Assembly (NCBI RefSeq): GCF_009905375.1
Contig: NC_133649.1
Coordinates: 224,151,275 to 224,215,274 of the forward strand
Direction: 5' to 3'
From: Apium graveolens
Taxonomy: Eukaryota; Streptophyta; Magnoliopsida; Apiales; Apiaceae
Length of the DNA stretch: 64,000 bases
Shown: positions 54,269 to 64,000 of the stretch, piece after piece
Layout: every line of letters starts with the position of its first letter
Position numbering within the stretch: the stretch's first letter is position 1
The notes under the pieces: generated by a model
The model's database searches: none
Seen by the model: only the letters and a program-made list of their open reading frames with translations
Told to the model about the DNA's origin: nothing
Translations under genes and position numbers: made by a program

Positions 54269-55714
54269 TGTTAGGCATTAAACACGCGCTAATAATTCAC
54301 GCAAGTATACGCGTTCACAAGTAATATAGAATAATTTCTAGTTCGTTCCCACAGAGACTCAGACTAATTATGTTCAATTAACACTTACTCACCAATGTAT
54401 GATTACTTCTCAATGTCAAGACAATATCACTTAGATTTGATTAACTAATTATTAACTATAATTAACTACGAGAATTAAACACTTAATTGATACTTGAATT
54501 AACAATATTAAACACACATGAGATCATAACTTCATTACTACTTCTTTCAATAGTTATCGTTATTACCCTTAGCATGAAACGATGATGATATTAATCGAAC
54601 AACATGAAACTGATAAAAGCCAACTTTCGTTATACTAATACCATTCTACCAAACATCCACAATTAAGATAGAAGTTGAATATGCATCAATTATGTTGAGA
54701 CCCTATATGTCTACGGAATTTGACAACATAACTGATTTAAGCACAAGTTATTCCTTTTGATTACACAAGGCAAGTAAAACGATTAGAGTTACCCACTAAT
54801 CATGCATACACATACATGAACCTATGCTAGCATGGCAAGTTCTAAACCTCGAGATCCACCGTCGCTTCACAAGAGATTGATAACCTATCTTATATGTTCA
54901 CGACGCACATGAGACGAATAAGCGCAACCTATGCTAGATATCATACAATCATCACACACTAAGGTATTAAACAACTAACTAAAGAATTCCATAGTAAATC
55001 CGTTACGACCCCATGCTCACGATTAGCCCATGATAGAATTCATCGTCACCATGGGTTCATATGAAAACATGATAATAACACACAAGATAACCTAATAAAA
55101 ATACTTATTAAAGCCAGAGTACGTCACAAGAGTAATAAGGTTCAAAGTAAAGAAAACTAGCGTCCATTGATACAACGGATAAACGAATCACAAGCAAACG
55201 TATGCTTCCTCTTCTTCATTGCGATGTGCTAAAACAGTCTTCTTCCTTCTCTCCTTGCTCCTTGATTGATACCACCATTATGTGAAACGTCTCTGAAAAC
55301 TACTTATATAGAAGCCCCACAAGACCCAGCCATCTCAGAAGTCAGAAGTACAACAGAATAAGAACTCTAAAAATCAGTATTTAATTTTACGTCCCTGAGC
55401 GGCCGCCCAGCAATCCTGAGCGGGCGCCCAGCTTCCTGAGCGGCCTCTCAGCTGGGCTGAGCGGGCGCCCAGCTGCTCACTGGAAAATTCTTCAATCTGC
55501 TCTCATTTTCTGCTACGTTCTGCTCCTAACTTCCCACATTCAATGCCAAGCACTCCCCTAGGCTATTTCTGATGAAATCTCCCCACAAATGCAAGTTATA
55601 CCCTGAAATGCACAAACACTAGAAAAATGCATCAAATACACGAAATGCTTGATTTCAAGACATCAATTCAAGCCATTATAGGACATTCTAAGTGGTATAA
55701 AATGCCACTTATCA
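54269..55714 (-). repeat. 3' LTR of element D
   Basis: 1446 bp, similar to the A LTRs over its whole length except at the inverted-repeat array. A minus TATA box (plus CTTATATAG) is at 55303-55311. Confidence 0.9.
55395..55472 (-). repeat. Array of four GC-rich inverted repeats in the D LTR
   Basis: Units at 55395, 55416, 55436 and 55457 (steps of 21, 20, 21). Consensus CTGAGCG-GN-CGCCCAG, with unit 3 decayed on its right arm. It lies about 84 bp upstream of the TATA box in element sense. The core GCG-GN-CGC is shared with A but both flanks differ. Confidence 0.9.
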
Positions 55715-55726
55715 CACCCCCAAACT
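55715..55726 (-). other. Polypurine tract of D
   Basis: Minus-strand AGTTTGGGGGTG, identical to that of A and directly beside the LTR. Confidence 0.85.
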
Positions 55727-56889
55727 TAAATCGATGCTTGTCCTCAAGCATCACAGACTCAAAAACAAAATAAAAACATGCATGAATGCAATCTACATGA
55801 AATACCGCGATCCCCCTCACAATGACTAAACGAACCAACTCATGACATTTCAACAAATGCAATTAGGCGAATAAAGATCAATCAAATCATGCAAACTAAC
55901 ATACAACCAGAAACGTGGTGTGTGCGGATGCTTAACAAATATGCTTCAAAACTAGACCAATTATCATAACTCGATTATCCTCAAGGCAATCACATGATTA
56001 TACGAAGAATAAATTATAGGCACAAAATGACTTATAACACTTCAAGATTACTGGAGCTTATTACGGAATCATGCTTTTATTCAACACAACAACAAATGCT
56101 TATTTGACCGTGCAATGAGTGAGGTCCACAAAAGACTTATGCAATGGCATCCATTTAGCGAGCGTTAGGTTAGTGCATTTCAGACTATAAAAGCCTTAGG
56201 TCACTAGGCACAAAGTCCCCTAAGAACTTAATAACTCGAATACCAAAGAGCCCACTCGTGATCAATTATGCATTAATTTTTTTTTCTCTTTTTTTTTCTT
56301 TTTTTCTTTAAAATTTCTGAGCAAGTGCGTTTCGCTCCATCTTGCTCAACCCTAGACTACTCGCATAAAAATACGAGCCGGCTACTAGCCATTTGAAGCC
56401 TAGCCACAATTATCAATGAATTCTAATTTTACTCCAATTTTTTCTTTTCATGCCTTTTATCATTAAGAGCATATCATAAATTCTAAACATAATCAATAAA
56501 TTAACCTCAAAAACCATTAAACCATGACAACCATCTAGTCCTTAAGCATACTCTAAGACTTAGTGAAATTACAACTGTTTCTAGCATGCATGTCAACCTA
56601 CAAGACTCAATTATCACTCTAACGCTATCACTACATTTGCATCAATATCACAAATCACTCGGTAAAGCAACGTAAAAGGGATCATGGTATATGCATGAGC
56701 TAAATGACATGATAAATAAAACTATAAAATAAAAAAAACTATATGGCAAAAATATGCAATTATATGAACTAACTTATCATGAATATGCAACTACATGATA
56801 CACACACAAAAATATTCCTTAACTACCACCCCCAAACTTAAAATCTTCACTGTCCCAGTGAAGGTAGTAGAAAGGAACACAGGGTATAC
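55727..56889 (-). other. 3' non-coding region of D
   Basis: 1.16 kb homologous to 23622-24725 of A. It holds a T-rich tract (56278-56310 on plus) and the conserved stem-loop at 56318-56348. No credible gene. Confidence 0.7.
56318..56348 (-). other. Conserved stem-loop with flanking A tract (D)
   Basis: Identical 31-bp structure to 24167-24197 of A (TGAGCAAG and CTTGCTCA arms), again followed on minus by an A-rich run. Confidence 0.7.
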
Positions 56890-58064
56890 CTACTCGGAAA
56901 AATCATCATCATCACCCTCAGAGGGTGGAGTATCAGGAGGCGGATAAGCAGAGTCCTCACCAAAAATAGGCCACTGGATGTCAGCTCCATGGCCTATGAA
57001 AGCAGTCCCAAGTGCAAGGGTGAGCTCCTGAGCAAACCTACTCTGCGACTCATACATCGCATCCATCCTCCTCGATAGCCTCCTATACTGGGCATCAGCC
57101 ATCCCAGCATCTTCCTGAGCTCTAGAAGAGCCTGCCTCATCATGACCCTGACTGGGCCTAGCCATGGTAGCACCAGCTGCTGGACGTCCTCCTGGAAGAT
57201 GATAACCCAAACCATGCTCCTCGGGCTCTCCACCTGTCCACTCCTGCATCGCATTTAGAGTCGCCTCAATAGGAGCGGCCAGCATCTGCAGCTGCTCGTG
57301 AGAAGGCCAATGAACTTCCACTGCTCGGCACAGCTTTGTGACAGTAGATGCATAAGGGATGTTCATGTGATTCGCTCCCCTCAAAAACATCAGAATCCCT
57401 TAGTAGATGAACTCACCAAGGTCCACATAGTACTCCTCATTTAAGATCCCCCATAACAACCTTGCTCTCTCGACTGTAACCTCATGTGCATGTGAAGTAA
57501 TCAAAATATTAGCACAAATAAAGGCATTCCATGCATGGGCATACCTATTCATCGCAATTGCCAGAAAAGAACGATACTCGTTAGATCCAGTCTTGAACCT
57601 CCAAACCGTGCCCGGCTGACATAGAGTAGCACAGATCAAATCCAAATCAAAGTTCTCGGGGTCTTCTCATTCCAATTCTCCTCCGTGGGCTTCCGCTGTC
57701 GCTATCCAATCACACGGCCAATCACCTCTGGATCATAATCCACAGTAAGCCCACGAACAACAGTAAACCCATTCTTTTCAACCTTTGCATTCGCATAAAA
57801 CTCGTGAACCACACTCATCGGAACCGCCTCCGGCGACTCACAAAAAGAAATCCACCCCTTTTCAGCAATCATCGACAACAACTCACCATCCCTCCCCGCT
57901 GGTAAGAATCCCCTCTCCTTCAAAATCGGCTTAGCCAGAAGCCTTGTATACTCCTTCTCAGCAGCCCTATCAAATAAACGAGGTCTCACAGCAGTTCCCC
58001 TTGAAGAATCAGCAGTAGGAACGGTGCTGTTGCTATCAATAGTTCAGGATCTCATAGGTGTCAT
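56890..58064 (-). pseudogene. ORF2 of element D, downstream of pol
   Basis: The start is MTPMRS at 58064, matching the A start context and lying 97 nt after a TATA box. A stop directly after MRS and a frameshift near 57660 follow; stops at 57702 and 57400 break the rest. The frames 57989-57702, 57645-57400 and 57390-56890 together cover the same protein as in A: AVPMSVVHEFYANAK, VRGLTVDYDPEVIG, HAHEVTVERARLLWG, a Gly/Ser-rich stretch, YRRLSRRMDAMYESQSRFAQ and an acidic tail. It is closest to PF20167-type plant transposon proteins. Function is unknown. Confidence 0.7.
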
Positions 58065-58160
58065 TGAAACTGAGAAAAAGTGTTTAAAAGTTATGTTTTG
58101 AGTATAGGAGAGAGTTTTAAGGTTGAAAGTATATGGGAGTGTATATGGAGGAGTTGTATG

Positions 58161-58169
58161 TATATATAG
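58161..58169 (-). promoter_or_regulatory. TATA box of an internal promoter before ORF2 (D)
   Basis: Minus CTATATATA, 97 nt before the ORF2 ATG and about 165 nt downstream of the array at 58335-58412. Spacing matches element A within a few bases. Confidence 0.6.
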
Positions 58170-58334
58170 GGTATGAATTAGGGTTAAAATTTGAATAGGA
58201 GTGGCGTTTTTGGGAGATAAAATGTGGGTTATGGGAAAAGAAATCGTGGGTTGTGGGTTTATATTTTGATTTTGTGTTTTTCTGATTTTTTTTGGATTTT
58301 TTTATAAGGCAAAAAGAAATCTGGCAGACGGGTC

Positions 58335-58412
58335 CTGAGCGGCCGCCCAGCTGAGCTGAGCGGGCGCCCAGCATCCTGAGCGGTCGCCCATCAAAGCTGA
58401 GCGGGCGCCCAG
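58335..58412 (-). repeat. Array of four GC-rich inverted repeats upstream of ORF2 (D)
   Basis: Units at 58335, 58356, 58376 and 58397 (steps of 21, 20, 21). Consensus CTGAGCG-GN-CGCCCAG, N in order C, G, T, G. It is the same version as the D LTR array and not the A version. Confidence 0.9.
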
Positions 58413-58569
58413 TTACCTTCTGGATATTTTTTTCCTGCCCACTTTTTCTGATTTTTTTTGTGGTTTTGGATAGGTTACTAACTTCTAAGGGTTCCTATAG
58501 TCACAAATCTTGGGTTGCCTCCCGAGAAGCGCTTCTTTTACATCATTAGCTTGACGTAGAGTACTTCGA

Positions 58570-59664
58570 TCAAGTTAACAATAAAACGGCACTAACCACT
58601 TCCCGGTTTACCGTGTCCCCATAGTAATGCTTCAATCGCTAACCATTGACCTTGAATGCTTGGCCCGGATCATTCTCAAAAATCTCCATCGCTCCATGTG
58701 GAAACACAGTTTTGACAATAAAAGGTCTAGACCACCTTCATTTCAACTTTCCAGGAAAAAGTCAGAGATGAGAGTTGAATAAAAGAACTTGTTGCCCCGG
58801 CACGAATGACTTAGGAGATAGCTTCCCGTCGTGCTACCTTTTCACTTTTTCCTTGTACATTTTGTTGTTCTCGTACGCTTGAAGTTGAAATTCATCAAGT
58901 TCATTTAACTGAAGCATTCGCTTCTTCCCAGCTGCATCTAGATCAAGGTTCAACTTCTTCAATGCCCAATAAGCCTTATGCTCAAGCTCCGCAGGTAAAT
59001 GACATCCCTTCCCGTAGACAAGTTAAAACGGGGACATCCCAAGTGTAGTTTTGTATGCTGTTCTGTAAGACCAAACAGCTTCATCGAGCTTTAAAGACCA
59101 ATCCTTCCTTGACGGACAAAGAACTTTCTCTAGAATGCACTTGATCTCTCTATTAGACATTTCAGCTTGACCATTCATTTGCGGATGATAGGCAGTAGCA
59201 ACACGATGATTCACATTGTAGCGCTGCATCATAGAAGTGAACTTACGGTTGCAGAAATGTGGCCCTTCATCACTTATGATTATTCTTGGCATTCTAAACC
59301 TTGTGAAAATTTGCTTACGAAGAAAATTCAACACTACCTTTGCATCATTCGTTGGTAGAGCCTTGACATCTACCCATCTTGAAACATAATCGACTGCTAG
59401 CAAGATGTACTGATTATTGCAGGATGAGACAAATGGTCCCATGGAATTGATTCCCTAAACATCAAAAACCTCGACTTCAAGCATCACATTTAAGGGCATC
59501 TCATCCTTCCTCTTAAGATTCCCCACTCTTGGGCAATGATCACACCTTAAAACAAACTGATGTGCATCCTTAAACACAGTAGGCCAGAAAAAACCTGCTT
59601 GCAGAATACGAGCTGCTGTCTTTTCGCCACCTTAATGTCCACCATAAACTGTGGAATGACAGTC
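58570..59664 (-). pseudogene. Integrase of element D
   Basis: Homologous to 26423-27553 of A. Frame 59442-59023 holds RIIISDEGPHFCNRKF and HPQMNGQAEMSNREIK. The zinc region is around 59640-59530 with stops. The C-terminal part to TGA at 58570 is shifted in several places. D, D, E residues of the core are still legible. Confidence 0.8.
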
Positions 59665-61230
59665 TCATAATATCCCCTCCGGCTCACAGAATGGGATACA
59701 TCTCCTAATGATCTGGTCAGCTCCTTGTCTAAACAAATATGGTTCATCCCACATGTACCACTTCACCTCATGCAACAACTTCTTCTTTTGAGCTGCATTC
59801 ATATTAGGAGGCATTATATTGCTGACAAGATAGTTCACAATATCTGCGAACCATGGCTCTTCCTCCTGAACTGCGAACAACTGCTCATCCGAAAAATATT
59901 CGTTGATCACTGTCATATCATGTGAAGTAGAATCGGGATTCTCCAATCTAGAGAGATGGTCAGCTACTTGATTCTCAGTACCTTTTAATCCTTGATCTCT
60001 AACTCAAATTCCTGTAGCAAGAGCACCCAACGAATAAGTCTAGGCTTCGAATCCTTCTTTGAGACTAGATAGCGAATGGCAGCATGATCAGTGAATACTG
60101 TCACCTTTGTCCCAAGCAGATAAGATCGAATTTTTTTGAAACCAAAGACTATAGCCAAGAGCTCCTTCTCAATAGTGGTGTAGTTCATTTGAGCTCCATT
60201 TAGAGTCTTACTAGCATAGTAGACCACATGAAAAAGATTATTCTTGCGCTGCCCAAGAACTGCTCCCACTGCATAATCACTCGCATCATACATCATCTGA
60301 AAAGGTTCTTTCCAATCAGGTGTCGTAATAACTGGTGCAGTTATCAAACTCTTCTTGAGAGTCTCGAATGCCGCCAAGCATTCATCATCAAATTTGAAAG
60401 GCACGTCTTTCTCGAGGAAGTTGCACAATGGCTTAGATATCTTCGAGAAGTCCTTGATGAAATGCCGATAAAAACCCGTATGACCAAGAAAACTACGGAT
60501 TCCTTTCACAAAAATAGGTGCTGGAAGATTTTCAATGACTCCCACCTTAGCTTTGTCCACCTCAAGACCCTTGCTAGAGACCTTATGCCCAAGAATAATG
60601 CCTTCACGCACCATAAAGTGACATTTTTCCCAATTGAGCACCAAATTAGTTTCCACACACCTTTTGAGCACCGAACGAAGATTATTCAAACATTCATCAT
60701 ACGAATGTCCAAAGACGGAGAAGTCATCCATGAACACTTCGACATTGTTTCCAATCGTATCAGAGAATATAGCCATCATACATCTCTGAAAAGTGGCAGG
60801 TGCACCACATAAGCCAAACGATACTCTGCGAAAAGAAAACGTGCCAAATGGACAAGTGAAAGTAGTCTTTTCCTGATCTTCTGGTGTAATGCAAATCTGA
60901 TTATACCCCGAATAGCCATCCAGAAGACAATAATACTAATGACCAGCCAATGTCAAGCATCTGATCAATAAATGGAAGAGGGAAGTGATCCTTCCTCGTG
61001 ACTTTGTTTAACTTTCTGTAATCCATGCATACCCTCCATCATGTGACTGTTCGAGTTGGGATGAGCTCGTTCTTCTCATTTGCTACCACAGTTATACCTC
61101 CTTCCTTAGGTACACATTGCACAGGGCTCACCCAAAAACTTTCAAAAATAGGATATATAATTCCTGCATCCAGCCACTTCAGAATTTATTTCTTCACCAC
61201 TTCATTCATGATAGGATAAAGTCATCACTG
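59665..61230 (-). pseudogene. Reverse transcriptase and RNase H of element D
   Basis: Frame 60779-59985 contains the RT active site FMDDFSVFG and palm, then RNase H ([39 protein letters not shown]). 59946-59665 continues into the connection to integrase. Upstream, 61170-60780 is RT N-terminal sequence broken by shifts and stops (about 60950, 60935). It keeps the normal Gly in the first RNase H block, which A has lost. Confidence 0.85.
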
Positions 61231-62174
61231 TTGCTCAACAGTCGGCTTACTACCTTCCTCTAGCAGAATTTTATGCATGCAGTATGAAGGGCTGATCCCT
61301 TTAATATCTGCTATAGTCCATCCTATCGCCGATTTGAATTCTCTCAAGATCCTCAAGAGCTTGTCCTCCTCACTACCTGAAAGGTCAGATGCAATAATAA
61401 CAGGTAAAGTAGATGCATCACCTAAAAAAACATACCTCAAGTGTTCAGGAAATGGTTTAAGCTCTAAAGTAGGTGCTTCCTCAATAGATGGTTTGAGCTT
61501 TCCTTCAGCATTCTTGAGATCAGAAGTACCAAGAGATTCAAATGGCATGTCTAGATTTCGCCGCCAAGGAGAATCATTTAGATATTATAGTTGCTCATTG
61601 CCATCCTCATCATCACTGTCAAACTCCCCCACTAAGGCTTTCTCTAATGCATCAGACATTAGCAAATGATCAAGTTCTGAAGTTACCGCAGAATCAATCA
61701 AATCCACCTTTAAGCACTCCTCGTCTTCTGTAGGGAATTTCATCGCCTTGAATACATTGAATGTCACATCCTGATCCTGCACCCTCATAGTAAGTTCACC
61801 TTTCTGCACATCTATCAAGGTACAGCCTGTAGCCAAGAAAGGCCTTCCCAAGATTATGAAAATCTTCTTATCTTCCTCGAAATCCAAAATGACAAGGTCC
61901 ACAGGGAAGAAGAGCTTATCCACCTTACTAACACATCCTCCACTATGCCTCGTGGGTATGTAATAGAATAATCAGCAAATTATAGAGACATGTAGGTGGC
62001 CTTTGGATTAGGCAAATTCAACTTTTTGAAGATAGACAATGGCATCAGATTAATGCTTGCTCCCAAATCGCACAAGCATTTATCAAAAGACAACTTGCCA
62101 ATGGTGCAAGGAATGGTGAAGCTACCTGGATCTTTAAGCTTTGGAGGTATTTTTGTTGCAGCATAGCACTGCAC
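61225..62174 (-). pseudogene. Protease and linker of element D
   Basis: 62174-61980 includes the catalytic block [18 protein letters not shown]. 61923-61585 includes IFIILGRPFLATG and an acidic linker. 61548-61225 is the approach to RT (FKSAIGWTIADIKGISPSYC). The three pieces are split by short shifts and stops. The catalytic Asp is kept. Confidence 0.8.
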
Positions 62175-62235
62175 TCTTCCGTTAGAGCAACGGTCTCAAG
62201 GTCATCCAGTTTCACCTTCCTTGAAAGAATACTCT

Positions 62236-63928
62236 TCATGAATTTTCCATAACTAGGCATTTTCTCCAGAGCCTCAGTGAAAGGTATGTTGATGTGAAGT
62301 TTCTTGTACACCTCCAGAAACTTACCGAACTGCTTATCCAGCTTTTGTTGTTGCAATCTCTTAGGAAAATATGGTGGAGGATAGAGCTATTTCTCCCCTG
62401 TATTACCCTCAGGCAGAGTGTGTTCAACAGTAGTCTTCCTTGGTTCCGCCGCTTTCTCCTTTTACTTCTCTTCTTCATCGACAGCTTCAGCTTCTCCGTC
62501 TTTCGCTTTGTCAGTATCAACAACTTTTCCAGACCTTAAGGTAATAGCTTTGACTTTCTCTTTAGCTTCCTTCCTGCCTGGCACTTCAGTATCGCTGGGA
62601 AGTGTACCAGGTTGACGATTGAGCACTGTATTGGCTATTTGACCGATTTGATTTTCTAAGGTCTTGATAGAAACAGCTTGACTTTTGCACAACAGCTTGA
62701 GCTCCTCGAAATCAGCACTAGAAGGTGGAGTAACACCTGCTTGTTGAGGATATGATTGCATTTGAGCGTAATACTGTGGTTGCTGGAATCCAGGTGGATT
62801 AAACTGTTTACTTACGCCTTGCTGATATGGTTGCTGTATAGCATTCTGATTATTGCTCCAGCTGAAATTGGGATAATTTCTGTTGTTAGGATAAGTAGCT
62901 GGCACAGGCTGCTGCAGTCGCTGATAATTGTTCACATACTGAACAGATTCATTCACAAGAGAACACTGATCTGTAGTATGAGAACCTGCACAAAGCTCAC
63001 AGACCATAGCTATCTGATTGACTCCATAGGTGGCTAAATAATCGACCTTCAAAGACAGCGATTGGAGCTGTGCTACAATAGTTGTAGCTGCATTAACTTC
63101 CAGTTTACCTGCTACCTTCCCAGGCATCATCCTTTGAGTTGGGTTTTGATGCTCATTTGCAGCCATAGTTTCAATAAGATTATAAGCCTCAGTATAGCTT
63201 TTGGCCCACAAGGTGCCTCCAGCTGCTGTATCGAGCATGGGCCGAGATTGGGCCCCCAAACCATTATAGAAACCAGTGATCACCATTTAGTCAGGCATAC
63301 CATGATGTGGACACTTTCTCAACATCTCCTTGTAGCACTCCCAAGCTTCGCACATAGATTTTGTTGGTTGATGCGCAAACTGAGTAAGAGCATTCCTCAT
63401 AGCTGCAGTCTTCGCCATTGGATAGAACTTCACTAGAAACTTTTGTGCAAGATCTTGCCAAGTAGTGATGGACCCAGCTGGTTCAAAATGTAACCAGCCC
63501 TTAGCTTTATCCCTCAGAGAGAATGGGAAAAGCCTCAGCTTGATAGCCTCATCAATCACACCATTATATTTGAAAGTACTACAGATCTCGACAAAATTCC
63601 TGATGTGCATGTTGGGGTCTTCAGTCACAGCACCTCCGAAAGAAACAGAATTCTGCACCATCTGAATAGTGCCCGGCTTGATTTCAAAAGTGTTAGCCTG
63701 AATAGCCGGATGAAGGATGCTTGACTGAATGTCATCAATTTTAGGCCAAGAAAAGTCCATAAGAGCTGGATCTTCCGGAACTATACGATCACCCATGATT
63801 ATTGGTTCTTTCTGCTCACTCTCTTTATCCGAATCTTTAAAATCTATCTTCTCCGGAATATCAAGAACTGAGTCTGTCTCCTCAGCCGTATCTAAAGTCC
63901 TCTTGCGGTTGTGAGAACGTGTTTGCAT
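62236..63928 (-). pseudogene. gag of element D
   Basis: Start MQTRSHNRKRTLD at 63928. The first 213 codons are open and show Athila gag blocks: IKPGTIQMVQNSVSFGGAV, LRLFPFSLRDKAKGWLHFEP and CEAWECYKEMLRKCPHHGMP. A TAA at 63287 splits it from 63286-62462, which carries a zinc knuckle CELCAGSHTTDQC and Gln/Asn-rich stretches. A stop at 62462 and a shift then lead to 62356 and below (KLDKQFGKFLEVYKKLHINI), the lead-in to protease. It is the best-preserved Athila gag in the window. Confidence 0.85.
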
Positions 63929-64000
63929 AAACGCTTGCTAAAGTACCTGAAACACAACCGGAAATAATAAGTAACACGTCTAAATCAATGAGTCCTAATG
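63929..64000 (-). other. 5' leader of D, truncated by window end
   Basis: Homologous to 31776-31848 of A. By comparison the primer-binding site should start about 45-50 bp past 64000. Confidence 0.7.

Larger units (their letters stand above)
54269..64000 (-). mobile_element. Element D: second Athila-like Gypsy retrotransposon (5' end beyond window)
   Basis: Starts with the 3' LTR (TGTTAGGCATT to CCACTTATCA on plus), with GCAAT at 54264-54268 as its left target copy. On minus it shows the same order as A: gag, protease, RT, RNase H, integrase, array, TATA box, ORF2, purine tract, LTR. Coding blocks are close to those of A. Its primer site and 5' LTR fall just past 64000, judging by the gag-to-primer distance in A. 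It has many frameshifts, more than A in ORF2. Confidence 0.92.

Overview
The window is plant nuclear DNA made almost wholly of LTR retrotransposons, several nested inside one another. No host gene, rRNA or tRNA gene, CRISPR array or bacterial feature was found. The AT-rich background, Gypsy and Copia polyproteins, tRNA-Met and tRNA-Asp type primer sites, and an antisense gene with GT-AG introns point to a eudicot intergenic region. The species cannot be named from the sequence.

Layout. Element C (Sirevirus-like Copia, minus strand) is the host of most of the window. Its 5' LTR is at 52606-53665, gag-pol runs down to 46684, and a very long extra ORF (ORF3) starts at 46163. ORF3 is split by two insertions: it stops at 44250, resumes at 22175-21802, resumes again at 2326 and ends near 162. 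The C 3' LTR lies left of the window. Element T (chromovirus Gypsy, plus strand, about 3-kb LTRs, decayed gag-pol) occupies 2327-21801 inside ORF3. Element K (Copia, minus strand, 9954-18297) sits 6 bp inside the 3' LTR of T. Element A (Athila-like Gypsy, minus strand, 22176-44249) is also inside ORF3. Element B (Tat-like Gypsy, minus strand, 32018-42933) sits in the 5' LTR of A. Target-site duplications support the nesting: ATCCT/ACCCT for T, ATAAC for K, CATTG for A and ATTAT for B. Right of C are 0.6 kb of a decayed Copia reverse transcriptase (53666-54263), then a second Athila-like element, D (54269 to beyond 64000, minus strand).

Nearly all polyproteins carry stops or frameshifts, so the elements look non-autonomous now. 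The longest intact frames are B pol (976 codons), B gag-protease (716 codons) and A RT-RNase H (459 codons).

The most interesting signal is in the Athila elements A and D. Each carries arrays of four GC-rich inverted repeats at about 20-21-bp spacing. One array is about 80 bp upstream of the LTR TATA box. The other is about 160 bp upstream of a second TATA box that precedes an extra ORF (ORF2). The motif differs between A and D, but within each element both arrays use the same version. This looks like a shared, element-specific control site for the LTR promoter and an internal promoter. Other notable signals are a CCGACGG-type motif repeated in five clusters across element C, a spliced antisense gene in B, four hairpins in the leader of K, and a template-switch scar in the C pol gene.
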